Part shown: piece by piece, positions 1 to 12,600 of the stretch | Layout of the letters: the number at the start of each line of letters is the position of its first letter | Numbering within the stretch: the stretch's first letter is position 1 | Assembly: GCF_000972845.2 (NCBI RefSeq) | Contig: NC_040022.1 | Coordinates: forward strand, 7,346,979 to 7,410,978 | Direction of reading: 5' to 3' | Length of the DNA stretch: 64,000 nucleotides | Origin: Larimichthys crocea | Taxonomy: Eukaryota > Chordata > Actinopteri > Sciaenidae | Made by a program: the position numbers and the translations under genes | Notes under the pieces: model-generated | Told to the model about the DNA's origin: nothing | Seen by the model: only the letters and a program-made list of their open reading frames with translations | Database searches by the model: none

Positions 1-3000
1 GGCAGCCACTGATGCATTACCCACTATCAGATGGTGCAGAACAAGCAGCTAGACCCTCAAAGAAATTTGCACCAAAAAAAACAAAGCAATACAAGCACAC
101 TCTGAGACAAACTGGTGAGTGTTGTGAGGATTCAAAAATTCCGACTGCAGCTAATGGGAGCGCTACAAGAAAGCAGCAAAAACAGATGCAATAAGTCCCA
201 TAGTGGTGCACCTTCTCACCACTCTGGGTCTCTATCACCCAGCTGCAGGAGGTGATTTGGACCTGGGAGCATTCTTGTTTGCCATCCATCTGGTACTGCA
301 GTGCTGGGAATGGATTCAGTGTATGTGTGCTTCTGTTTGCAGCAGTGGACGATTGCATGCCAGGCCCCTGGGCTGGCACCACTCTGTGCAGAACCGTAAT
401 GCAAGCATTATTGCTCTTCGGGGAAAATAGGGTTTGTGTCCCAGCACAGCTGAGCAGGCTACAGGCTGTGGGAGTCCGGGGTGCCAACTATGTAAGTTTT
501 CACTGAGGGTGAGGCCTAGAGCGACAGAGGAAGGAAGGGAGGAATTGCACACACTGGGAAACAAACATCCGTCCAGGCTTCTGCTTTGTCACTGCATACA
601 AATATGAGACTGCAGCAACATAAGACTAAGAACTGAAGGCCTGCATAATGACATGCACCAGACCACATTTAGCCCCTCGACCCCTGTTTCTCTTAAAATA
701 GCAATGCAGCAATAAAGCTGCAAAGCTTCCCATATACTGTAGCTGTGGTAATCACAACAGACAATACTGATGCATGCAAGACTGGGATGTTCCCAACTTT
801 AACACTCTAGTATGGCTTGGGAAACCCCCGAGACTCACACCTACCGACTTCAGCATTGTGATGGCTGTCTCCAAAAAAATAAAAATAAATAAAATAAAAT
901 AACTTCCTGAAACCAACAATTCAATAGTCACAGCCACGTCACACTGTCATTAGCCAGGTATGTTTTTTCAGTCATTAGCTGACGTCTTCTGACATGTTTG
1001 AAGAAACTATTGCAACACTATGACTGTCTTAGAGAAAATTATGGCTGAACATGTGTGCCATTAGCCCCATATTTAATTAATTTCCAGGTCTTGCCCCTCT
1101 CTATGATTTGCAGATTTTCACCTTGCCTGATTTGAATGCCTTCTAACATGGTTGGTGACGCTTGTTGAGCATAAGCCAGATCTTAGACCCTCTTTACCTG
1201 GTAAATGCCTGTGATTTTTAAAATCCATACATCCAGTAACCCTGGTGACAGTGTTTTCTCTTGACAAAATACATACACCTTAATAGTACTCCCTATTACA
1301 AGGAAACAGGGGAATTCCCCTTTATCATTTGCAACTGGTTTCCCTGAGTGAACCGTCAATCATAAGGTGAAAAACCAAAAAGCTGGTAATGTTTGAGGTT
1401 GCTCTCTAACTCCTTTAAAAGCCATTAAATGTGTTTGTGGTTGCAGTGCCATGCTTTTTCTCTGTTAAAATGACCGTCTTCTCTGCCCTTCTTTAATTGG
1501 GATTGACATTTAAATGAAGTAGTTAATGTGTGCCAAGGACAGAGTGTGCCGTGTTAACAATTAAAATGCTGCTTAATGGGGCTGGCCAGAGCTATTTTGA
1601 GTGCATGTTGTGGGAGAAAGAATAGGGCATACTCTATTAGTCAGAAACCAGAGCGTTTCCCTGAAGTGGGACAAGGTCAAAGCCACTCCTTCGTTTCTAG
1701 GCTAGCTGCTCATCATCCAGGCACTTCAAAACCCTGACTAAAGTCATTAGCATAAACACCAACCTGGGAGAAGGCTTTTAGCATAACAAAAAGTGGCCAT
1801 CGAGGATACGCTGTCATTTATGTAACACCTCTCTCAGCATGTAGAAAAGTCAGCGCTGCCAGGCTTACATAGGAGCTGAGAAGTGCCCTCGGGTCCCATT
1901 ACTCTTTAAAAGACAGGCTTTCTCTCTCTCTTCTCGCTCATTCTCTCTGGTATAAAGCTCTACATGTCCACCCTGTTTGGAAGACTTGGGCTCACTGGTA
2001 CAGAGGAAGTTGAATTAACCTGGCTGAAGCTTTTAGGCTTGGAAGATCACAGGACAGACAAGAAAAACAGGCCAAAAAGCAGGAGGTACAGCACCTGCAA
2101 AAATCAGACACAACTATGGGGCTGGGTGTCTCAAAGGCGTGAGTGTAGACATGAGGGAAACGGGATGGAGCAGAAAGAGGGCTGCACCAGAGGGAGGTAG
2201 AGGAGGAAGTTAAATACAGAAATACAGAGCCCCAATGTGTGTCCTTCCCACCAATCCTGTCCCTCTGCTTTCATGCCTCTGAAGGCTCCAGTGTGCCCTG
2301 TATCCCAAGCCAGATGGGGAACAGAGCCACTCTCTGTGTTTTCCATAGATCGTGAGGGGTCAGTCTCCCTGCAGGCAGCTTTCACTGTGTGCTTTTGGGG
2401 TTAGATGTGAACCCAGGCCCGAGGAAGCCTGTGTGTTCGTGTGCCACAGAAAAGTTTACAGTGAAGGAGGAGTACCTTGATATAAGCTCTGAAGTGGGCA
2501 GGCTGTCGAGGTCCAGTAGAGGCAATGACTGAGCACAGTGTTAGGAATATTACACAGATTCTTTGCACTCCCTACATGTTTCCATCCTGCTGTCAAGAGG
2601 ATTTTATCCAAAATTCTGTGAAAAATGACCTTCCTGTATGCTCAAAAGGGCTACATTGCTAAAATTCAAAGAGAAGAAAGATTTAAAGCATCTGAGGAGA
2701 ACTGATTGGCAACAGACAAGTTAATATGGCAGTGACATTTTTCTTTCTGTCTGGAGACATTTAACCAAAGTGCTTGGCAACATACTTAGACATACAGAGT
2801 GAAATTATACCATGTTCAAATCATAGGCTTCCATACAAACGTATTACTAAAAAGTTGCCATAATAAAATGTGTACTATTGTGTGCTTACATCAGTTGGAG
2901 TTATGCAAATGAACTCAAAAAGATGTAACAAGATTACATAATTAAACAAGCGCCTCTAACTCTGCTACAACATGGCATTTCAAAGCTGCTTCCCAGCTCA

Positions 3001-6000
3001 GATGGCATTTATTGTATTTTATTTAAATGAATGTCTCGTCTGCGCACTTTTTCCTGCTGTATATTTTCATGACAGGGATCAGCCCTATAAAACGCCTGTC
3101 TTTACTCAAATACTGAGGAAGGCTTAAATAAAACACAAATTTGACAATGTCACATAACATATCTGTGTATGTAAGACTGGCATGGATATTTTTTTTGGAC
3201 CATCTTTTTACCATCCAAAATCCAGCTCCGCTCATGCCCCACACAAGTATATGTAATATGTATTATATACTGTACACATGAGAGTGAAAGAGAAAGTAAG
3301 AGAGCGTGAGGGGGTCTTTCTTGTTCAGATGTTCCCTGCTGTGTTTTCTCTCCAAGTTTGCTATCAAAAAACATTAGCAGAGCCCAGAGCGAGTGTGTTC
3401 TCTTTCACTACAGCAATCTAGCTATCGATTTCCTGCAAACATTTGTGGTTCAATTCAGCTTTGAAGAAGAAGAACAGCCTTGTTTTGATTCTTGCCTTGT
3501 TTCTTAGAACAGAGTCACTGAAGCATCACTCGGCTGCAGATCTTGTACCACCCTGTTAAGACCACTGGGAGAATTAAGACACTCTCTCTCACAAAGTGTA
3601 TCAGCTTGTGCTGACTGCCGATTGGATTGTATATCGACGACTGAGAAGATGATAGTGATTGTTTTATGTCTATGCTGATATTAAGGTGATTTTTCACTTA
3701 CTATCAGAACTAAGATGTCATAAAAAATATGAAGGATGGAGAATGGAGTGGCAAGGCACTGTTAATCATAACAAGTAAAATTTAAATTCTTGATTACAAG
3801 TACAAATTGGCTGCCTCTTTTCCATGGACTGATATCTTCATATGCTCGCTCACCACAACGTTCTCTGCTCTCCATAACAGTAGTTATTGTTATGGATATG
3901 ATATGGACTGTGATATTAAAATTAAAAGAATAGTGTTAAACAAACATGATGCTGTGATGTTGTCGCACTAAGCGCAGGCTTTTAGGCGGTGTAATATCTG
4001 TGTAGGCTCATCTGTGGCATCTGGGTAAAATCCAGAAATAGTGTCTAAAAGATTTTTTTACCATCTTCTAAGTTGTCCATGTTGCTGCATAGCTGCCACC
4101 ACCCACTAATATTCTGGCAGCCCCTGGCGACCATGATCGGACAATCTGAAAGTTGGAATAAAACATTTTACCTCTTCTCAAGAAATGATAGTGACAGTGT
4201 GATTTATTCCTGATAGATGACGTGTATCTTCTCAAAGCTTTATTGATCAATCTCTTCCAAACATATCACAGTAAAGGTTAAACCACAGTTTACCTGGTGT
4301 GTATAAATAGGAATGAAAAGTGTGTGAAAACAAAATTATTACAATAATGTAGAAATGATTGCCCAACTCAATCTTGTACCAGCAACTCATTGTCTGGGCT
4401 GTGATTTAGGATTTTCCAAACTCATGTTTTTGTTTTATGTAAAGGCAGTTTCACAATACTGATGATCAGCTAAAACTTGCACTATGAGTTATGTTTGTGT
4501 GAAGATATTACACATATGTTACATAAAGCAAAACATAATTCTGCCAAAAAATGTTTTAAGTGAAACATTTCTAATACACTGACAATCAAATCATTGTATG
4601 AGAAATTCCTGTTCTAAGCCAGTCTGCTTCAAGGTTTCCAAATCATGTCCATTATCTTAGAGAAATACATCCTTTTAAATAAAGTGGCTGTATTAAGCTT
4701 TGTCCAACCGTGCAGCAGACAGTTATTAGTAGAAAACAGAGTGGGGCTATCAGAAAGCCTTTTCTAATACAGTGTTGTTGTTTCAGGCAGACAGTATCTG
4801 TACTTTCCTCTCTGTGCTTTTCCGCTATTCAAGGTTTGGTTGAACAGTGTTGGCCATGTGTGGCTCTTCCAGGGAGCAGGTGTATCCATTCCCCCACTGT
4901 CTTTTATCTTTTGCTGCAGGCCCCTCCCTGACAGCAGTGTCATTACGATTGTTAACCCAACCCCAGCAGCCCCTGTTTTGTCAGCAAAAATGCTCCCAGG
5001 AGCGGAGCACTGAAAGATGCCCCTTCTTCTCTTTACAGAGAGGGAAAAAAATATATGGTTCAATTATAGGGTCTGTCAGGCCAGTATGAGTTTGTGATGG
5101 CCTGAACTGAGCTGGGGGGAGATAAAGTCAAGCCGCTAACTAATGTAGTACAAGTGGAGCTCTTTGTGGGTTCAGCTTTTGTTAGCTCATTCACTGAGTA
5201 TAGTTCTTTTTAAAACTCAGCAAGCAAAAAGAAAAATGAACTAAAACTTGACTGAGAAATCCACAATGACTCACTGGTATAAGTGGCCTTATTCAACTTT
5301 GCCAGTCAACTCAGGATACGCCGGACGTACTGGAGAAGCACTGACTCACCAAACAGGTAAGAAATGGAGAGAGACACAGTGAATCAATGCAGTTAACAGA
5401 AGTGATTTAGTGGATCAGTGAGTCGATGTGTGCGTCAGCTGTGTGAGTTAAGAGCTGATGTCCCGGCTACTGCTGCAGGGCTAAGAGGGATTTTAAACTG
5501 GAGGAAGTGGAGTTAATGTGGGATGCTGAAGAGCCTCGCGTTCTCCACCCATTCTCAGCCCACCAGTTTGACACAGATGATAAGAGGCCCCAAGCAGAGT
5601 GCAAAGTCACATCACCCACACACACACACTCATGCAACGCAGAAATGAAAAACACCTCAGCTACAAAAGAGAGGAGGCAGATGGAGGAAGATAACGCAGG
5701 GGGAAAAAAAGTACATACATATATGACACAAACTGAAAAACTGTGAAAGCATACTGAGACTGTACGAAGAATAAACAAGCTCAGTTTCCTAAAGCTGCTT
5801 AGCCCACATATGGTAAGAGGGTGTTAATCTGACTTTTAATCAAAGGCCAAGCCACCACTGATTCTGGTTCGCTAAGCCACAGTTCATTGTGAAGAGATGG
5901 CAGACAAGAATGAAAGAAGGCTGCTGAATGATTTCAGCAATTCTGAGTCAGCCGCTACGTCAATAGTGGCATCACAGGCCCATCTCCAGCATCACTGATG

Positions 6001-8850
6001 CTATCAGGCTATCTGGGGCGACCTGAGCCACACCCATCAATATCCAGCCTCCTCTCCTCACAGCCTCTACGGTTCAATAAGAGACAGTAAAATAAGAGTG
6101 TGCCTCAAATCCAGCCCTCCAGACAGCAGAGGTTACTGTGATCAGCATGGATTAGATGTCGTTCTAGGCTGATCAATGAGAGATGGAGATGGGGGGTTGG
6201 TGACTTGCTGGGGACGGAGGAAGCTTTGGTTCCACCTCCTGCGGGCTGTAATGACTCTGATAGCTGATATCTGGAGCTGTGGGGAGGCAGAGGAGGAGCT
6301 GTTTGCTGTGTAGGAGATAAAACAGATGCTTTTCCCAAAGAGGATGGATGCATGAATGTAAGCTTAAAAACACAGAGAGAGCCAATCCACGGAAACACAG
6401 AAGCACTGTATCTCATTTACACACACCAACAGCGTATAGAGTTTGATTAGTGTAAGCACTATGTAGAAAAAATATAGTTGTTATGCTCCAGTTAAGACGA
6501 TTATTTGTGAATTTCTTTTGCCTGATACAATACATTTTTTGTAGGTACAACTGTTGGAGAAGCGGTGTAACAGATTTGTTTGCCATCATTTTTTTTTTTT
6601 CTCTCCTGAGCCTCACTTTAAGAAGATTCAGGTCAAGTGCAAGACAAGTGTGACTGTTGAGAAAATCACATATCCACTTTACTGACACACTTCTGCAAAA
6701 CAAGACACTCCTCTAACTTGTTAATTATGTAGTTTTACAGCAAACACTTGAGAATAGGAGCTGTTACCATTTCAGACTTGGAGAGAAAGCAATTTAGAAA
6801 ATTGTTACTGCGATGGAAGGACGAGACTCATAGGTACAGACAGTTTACACAGCTGAATGTAAAATAGACGACACAGCTGATCTAAATATCTGCAGTGTGC
6901 CTGTCTTACCTGATGGCTGCCGGCGTTACTTATACTTATTCATCATTTGCTACTATTTCACATTTGGTTGACAGCAGCGACAGCAAAGTGTCTTTGCCCT
7001 GCAGTTAAAAAGATCTTTCTTCAAAACCATCTTCACCACTCAAACATTTATGCAGTAATAGGCCACAATGTTTTGTTTTTTTTCTATTCTGAGCTTTATC
7101 TCTATACTTCCAGTGAGATAAAAGTCCCATTTCACAGGGTAGGAATGGAGACAGTAGATGCATATTTAGATTTAGACAAGAATCCTTGGAAGCAATAACC
7201 TCAGTAGTTTTTTTTAATCATAACTGACTTGCAGAGAAAACTACTGTAGCTCTCCACTACAGCAAAAAAATAATAATAAAAAGCAAAGCTAAAGTAAAGT
7301 GAGGGCAAATTGTGCTCAAACACACGATATCATTCAAAAGCTTTTAGAGTGCAGGATAATTCTAAAATTCAGCTGCAGAATAATCCCTGGCTGCTAAATA
7401 TATTTTACTTAAACTAATGCGTTTCATTCATTCAGATTTAGCAAACAAACAAAAAATAGCACGGATGAGAGAGTTCATTATTTTTGTCTATTTGGGATTT
7501 TTTACATCAAAGGCTCTGTCTTTAAGCCTTCTTTCAAAATGTACCACATACATGAATACTGCTATCCTGGCAGCGGAAAAGGATGAAGACAAGTGCTCGA
7601 CACACACCATCGAGACTGAGAAACTAGTCTCCTCAGCTTTAAATAATCTTGACGCGGAGAAAGCAAATGAGTAACGCTCTCCTCTTCTGTCAATATTGAT
7701 CACTATTATGCCCTTGAGCAAGGCAATTAACACACGACAGCTCTGGCAGAGCTCCACTGAAAGACTGTGGTTGTGCTGTGCAGCCACCAGGTGTGAACGT
7801 GTGTAACTGAATGAATGAGTGTATGTGAAGGAGGGCGTTCAAACCATACCTACATAAATAAATGTCAATACCAGATACCATACGCTCACACGTACACAGA
7901 GCACACAGTATCTGCATATTCATGACAGCAATCTATAACAGTACGTTTCTGATCAAATGATTTTAGGGGCCACCCTTCCTGGTGTGTGCAGTTGGACCCA
8001 AACAAGCAGTCTATTTAGTGTTTGTTGTTGTTGTGCGGAGTGGTTGAGGGGTTTTACCTGGCTGAACACACTGAAGCAGTGTTTCGGTCCAGGGCACCGT
8101 CATTCACCAGCAGCACAGCAGCATAAACGCACCACTGTGTGTGTGCATGTGTTTTTGTAAATGAATATGCAGCTCTAACACTGGGGCCACTGTCAGTTGT
8201 GAGTCATTACACACGTGTGCGTGCGTGTATGTGTGTGCGTGTACAAGAGGGTGTATCTAGGCTCATCGCAGTGAGGCAGATTTCTGCTGCTTTCTGTTAA
8301 TGAGGATAATGATTTCATAACAACAAATCAAAACGAGATCAAATGAAGCTCAGTGATACTGATTGTGCCACCCAAGCAACCCTCTGTCAGAAGAAAAATC
8401 TGACTCCCCCTCCCAAATGCCATTCCCTTTTCTCCTCTGTTGCCAGATCACCTACTGTTTGGGCACAGGGCTTAGAGGAGGGGTCGAGTTGTAAAAGGGT
8501 GTGTACACAGAAACACAGAGAGGGAGAAAGTTAAACCTAAACCTGGTCTCCCAAGGGTCATCAGTGTCACTTCTCCAGCTACCCCGCTGAGGAGCAGGCA
8601 GCTTCTGCTGAGTCTTTCCCTGGGCTGTGCACCTCCGGTCAGGCATGCCAATCTGTCAGGCAGGGGGTTGGGAGAGGGAGGGTGCTTGTAACGGGAAAAG
8701 GGCAGCCTGCACGCCCTGAGGCAAGCTCCGTGCAGCTGTCAGAATCTCTGACTCCACCCCGTCTCTGCCACCTCAAGCCTCACACAGGGCACCAACCCAG
8801 GCCGGCGGAGGGGCTCAGGGGTGGAAGGGTACCATCACCTAGTCACTCCT
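1..8850. other. No supportable gene; AT-rich non-coding DNA
   Basis: I read both strands and found only short open frames (mostly under 105 codons; the longest, 156 codons at 17-487 on the minus strand, shows no family motif) without recognisable domains or exon chains. There are AT-rich stretches, scattered short purine and pyrimidine runs and a TG-rich patch near 8200-8240. The stretch could be intergenic or a long intron of a neighbouring gene. No RNA gene was seen. Confidence 0.55.
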
Positions 8851-8855
8851 TCAGG

Positions 8856-8878
8856 GAGAGAGAGAGAGAGAGAGAGAG
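8856..8878. repeat. (GA)n microsatellite
   Basis: Uninterrupted GA dinucleotide run of about 11 units in non-coding DNA. No gene context. Confidence 0.95.
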
Positions 8879-9406
8879 CATAGCTAGAAGGGCCAGTGTC
8901 TTTTTATAGAGATTCTTCTTTTCATTTTACCTGTCACGCAAAGCCCTGCACAGCTTGTTACTTGCCCTGTCACTCTTCACCCAACCCCTGGAGTGTGGCA
9001 AGGGAATTTATAATTTATCATGCTTGCTTGTGATACAACCTCTGAATAAATATGACATGTGGGAATTAGTTCCACCAAGGGACATGTTCAACAAATAAAA
9101 TGCTGTGTAGATATCACATAAATGCTGAAGCAGTAGTTTTAAAAGTTAGCTGTAGCTTTTAATGCATATGGCACAGCTTCAGATAGGACAGTGCTGCTCT
9201 GCCTGACCATGACACGACACAGTCCTCCTGTGCCAAGCTTCCCCCAGCTAATTGGGAATTAACTGTGTGTTTGTACTGGCAGTGAGGAAAGTGACCAACA
9301 AGTACGTCACAGCACAAAACTTTTCAGAGAATCCAACTGAAGGTCACTGTGCTACTGGGATCATTTTCAGTGTAGGATGATATCAAGTGTAGCAGTCACA
9401 CAGACA

Positions 9407-9413
<7 letters not shown>

Positions 9414-9456
<43 letters not shown>
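9414..9456. repeat. (GA)n microsatellite
   Basis: Perfect GA run of about 21 units. The serine/leucine-rich open frames read across it on the minus strand come from the repeat and are not genes. Confidence 0.96.
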
Positions 9457-9458
<2 letters not shown>

Positions 9459-9784
9459 AAGCGAGGTCAACACACATCCAAAAGTGTATAAATTCAGTCT
9501 TGGGCCTTGCAGGCACCAGCTGTGTGTGTTGCTCAGTGTGAGCGGGCTGGTCACCTCGGCTCTGCATGTGATGATACCATAGATAACAGGAGTAAGGAGG
9601 AGGATCAGAAGAAGGTCAAAGAGAGTCCACTTGAACAGCAGATGAGCAAAATCAAAGAGATAATTATAAGATGAGAGGCAGCAATACAAGAGCAAGTGGC
9701 TAAAAATGCTAAATTATGAAAAATAGTAATCTGCAAACACGGATAAATGTGTTTGAATAAGATGCCTTGAATATTAGATTGAAA

Positions 9785-9960
9785 GTCACAACAACTGTTT
9801 TCATTTTCATTTAATCTGCTGATTGTTTTTCTAGATTTTCGATTAATTATTTGATCCATAGAATAGTGACAAATTCAAAAGATATTCAGTTTAAAATATG
9901 TGTAAAGTAAAAATGAATGTGTGTTTTCAGTTTGTTAGACTAAAGAATAAAGTTATTAAC
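9785..9960. repeat. Degenerate fish interspersed repeat (ATCGATTA-type MITE)
   Basis: Contains the phrases ACAACTGTTTTCATTTTCAT, TTTCGATTAATTATTTGATC and AAAGATATTCAGTTTA. These are typical of a very common palindromic fish repeat family as I remember it. Similar text recurs in this window near 10.7, 27.1, 45.6 and 54.2-54.7 kb. The copy is diverged and its ends are not sharp. The assignment rests on recalled sequence patterns. Confidence 0.55.
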
Positions 9961-10489
9961 CACCCAGCCAAATTTGAATGATTTGAAATGACAACGACAA
10001 AGTTGAAATTGAAACTAGGTGTCGAAAATCAGATAGAAATGAGCAGTATTCTCAGCGGCGAGTTGAATGAATCGCTGTCTCACTGTGTGTTTCTCTCTCT
10101 GTCCAAACGTACATAAGTCATGTATCTCTGTAAAACGCTGTCTATCATCACTTTGCAATTTTTGCTCTGTTGCGGTGTTTTGATGAAGCGGAAGGGGAGG
10201 TGGATCACCGGCAGCACAACACACCCGGCAGGTGGTCACACCCAGGCACTTCTTATCCATCACTTGGTTATTTGGAAATTAAAATAAAACAATGGAGCTG
10301 TTGTGCAAATTCTGGCATCCAGCGAAAATTTTCGGGATGTTGAGGGCATAGCTAGCTAGCAACGGATGCAATAACTGAGTACATATAAGTGTTGCAATTC
10401 GAAAATGAGGAGGTGCACTGAAGGCTTTTATAAAGTTGCACTCCGGAGGCAGAGGTGTTCACCGTGATGCGTCATGCAGTCTCGTTTTA

Positions 10490-10612
10490 GGACCACCCAA
10501 AAAATCCTGGACTGAAAACTGATGAAAAACTGTTTGAACCTCTAACTCCACATTTCAGTAATATATCGCTCAAAATATTTTCACGTTTCAACATATTTAT
10601 TGTGTTTTCAAA
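10490..10612. repeat. Interspersed repeat, copy 1 of 2 in the window
   Basis: Shares the block CTCCACATTTCAGTAATRTA and the following TTTTCACRTGTTTYA...CAACATAT text with 40775-40905. A shared ACCACCC/CCACCC-AAAAAA start lies before it. Two diverged copies 30 kb apart in unrelated surroundings indicate a mobile interspersed element, class unknown. Confidence 0.65.
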
Positions 10613-10669
10613 GAAAACATGGAATTGCCTTTACACTGACTTTAATATGATACAAAACAGAAAGAAGTC

Positions 10670-10765
10670 CATTTTAAATAGAAAACTACTTTAACCATTA
10701 ATCGATTATCAAAACAGTTTATTTTTCTGTCAGTCAACTAATTGGTTAGTTAATACATATTATAC
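10670..10765. repeat. Fragment of the ATCGATTA-type fish repeat
   Basis: Has the run TTAATCGATTATCAAAACAG followed by TCAGTCAACTAATTGGTTAG, the characteristic end of the palindromic MITE family noted at 9785-9960. Only one arm appears to be present. Confidence 0.55.
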
Positions 10766-10809
10766 ATACTAACATATATACTAATACATACTTATTTGTG
10801 TGCATGCGT

Positions 10810-10884
10810 GAGCCACAGGCCACCCTGGTGCCCAACAACCAGCAGGAGATGAGGAAAAGGCTGGAGGCCCTGAGGTCAAGAAAA
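10810..10884 (+). other. Exon-like short frame of unknown identity
   Basis: After a possible acceptor (GAGCCACAG) the plus strand reads without a stop through 23 codons: ATLVPNNQQEMRKRLEALR, then SRK and TGA. It is charged, helix-like and not low-complexity, unlike the other short frames around it. The polypyrimidine tract before the acceptor is weak and I do not recognise the protein. It may be the last exon of an unseen gene, a pseudogene scrap or chance. No partner exon was found. Confidence 0.2.
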
Positions 10885-12482
10885 TGAGTTCTTGTTAAGA
10901 CACAGCGAGGCAGGCTTCACCCCGCACTGTGGTCATAATGAAGATGTCACTGTAAACCACTTGCCGTTATGTCTTCATAGACTCAGCCTGTCAGAAGCAG
11001 TTTACACTTACCTCAATCAGGATATGTGGGCTGAGATGTGGATGCCCTCCTTTCTGAAATCCCAAATTACACTCTGTCTCTGTCTCTCTCGCTGCCTTTG
11101 TTTACATCTCACCTCCTTCTTTCAACGCTTTTTCACACAATTAGGTCTTGTCAGTTTTTGCTAGAAATCTGACTAAGTAAAGGAGCTAATGTTTACATTT
11201 CCCCCTTCATGTGAGGTGCACTAAAACGTAATTTTCTCCACAAAGTAACATAAACAATCTCTGATAACTATCTCCAAAACAGACCTAATCCTTCCAATTC
11301 CCCAAGTGGACAGAAAGTGTGGCCTCAGACTGACCTGTTTTTTTAACATCTAATATTTATTAATGCTTTCTGTCAAATGACCCTGTGAGACAAACAAGTG
11401 TCTTCAGCATTGAGCACTACAAGGAGCATAAAACCTCTTCAATGCATGTTTGTCCACTGGATTCCTGGAGTGAAGTTAACACGAGTATTCACCTCTAACA
11501 GCACAGAGTGACAGGCTGTTTGTCTCTTGCCAATCTGTATCAGCACTGCCAACAAGAAACAATTAAAGACAAAGCAGTACTCCCAGAACACACACAGGTA
11601 CACCGTCTACAACTCCTGTGGGTGTAAAAACATACAACACGCACAGTTGTACCGCTGTTAGAAGGGGAGAGAAAACTAAATTTAAATTTGTCTGAGAACC
11701 TTAAACACTGGCTCACCGGCCATAATTCATGTTGCGTTACAAATTCAGCATATCACTACCACCACAGTACCACTTGAACTCCTACCATTGACACAGTAAA
11801 ATCAAAAGCTGTTTCAGCTTAAAAACATTTAACAGTTTCCTGTTGCCTTGTAAATGTGAGTTCACTGCACGTAGGTTTAATAGTTTGTTCAAAGTTAAGT
11901 CCGTTTTTTATTTGACACATAGAACACCAGTGGCTGCTGTTGTTGGATTCACATTGTATCAAAGTTAGTCCAAAACACCAAAGGCCGTTTCCAGTAATTT
12001 TGCTAACACACGCAGTAAGAGTACAAAGCTAGGGACCTAATTCAATGAGAACCTTCATTGTGGTTCGCATTGTTTTTAGTTTTGTGAGAAGAAACAACCA
12101 TGACCCATCTAAACATGTATTTAAGACAAACGGCAAGTTTCCATCATGTATGTTTTGCTCAAACTACAAAAGAAGGATCTGTGGAGAGAACTTCTCTTTT
12201 AATTCTCAAACAATGCATCCTGGGAAGTCTGCCAATATGCTGATAACGTTTCTTTTGAAACTTTAATTTAATGAGTTTAGTGAAAGCTCAGCAGTACTTA
12301 ATCTCATTGCCCAGTTCTAGCACCCATGTTTGTACAGTCTAAAATGTAAAATGGGTCTGTAAAGAAAAACGAAACATCCATCTTCCTGGTGATCCAAAAC
12401 ACCTGTGGTGCTTAAAATCTGTTTAAAATTTGGTAGAAAAGTTACACAATTTCCTTTGAGTCGAATGAATTTGAAATCAGTT

Positions 12483-12484
<2 letters not shown>

Positions 12485-12527
<43 letters not shown>

Positions 12528-12532
12528 TACAC

Positions 12533-12599
<67 letters not shown>
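12485..12599. repeat. Compound (AC)n-(AT)n-(AC)n microsatellite
   Basis: An AC run of about 19 units is followed by ACATAC steps, a TA core of about 9 units, and a second AC run of about 16 units. Long Thr-His and Cys-Val frames across it are repeat artefacts. Confidence 0.96.

Positions 12600-12600
<1 letters not shown>

Noticed and set aside
17..487. 156-codon minus-strand frame at the window start
   Set aside because: No known motif, and competing frames on both strands of equal quality; the exon-like TTTGCAG site nearby leads only to a short frame.
5897..5998. Small plus-strand frame MADKNERRLLNDF...
   Set aside because: It has a fair start context but only 33 codons, with no partner exon and no known family; could be chance.
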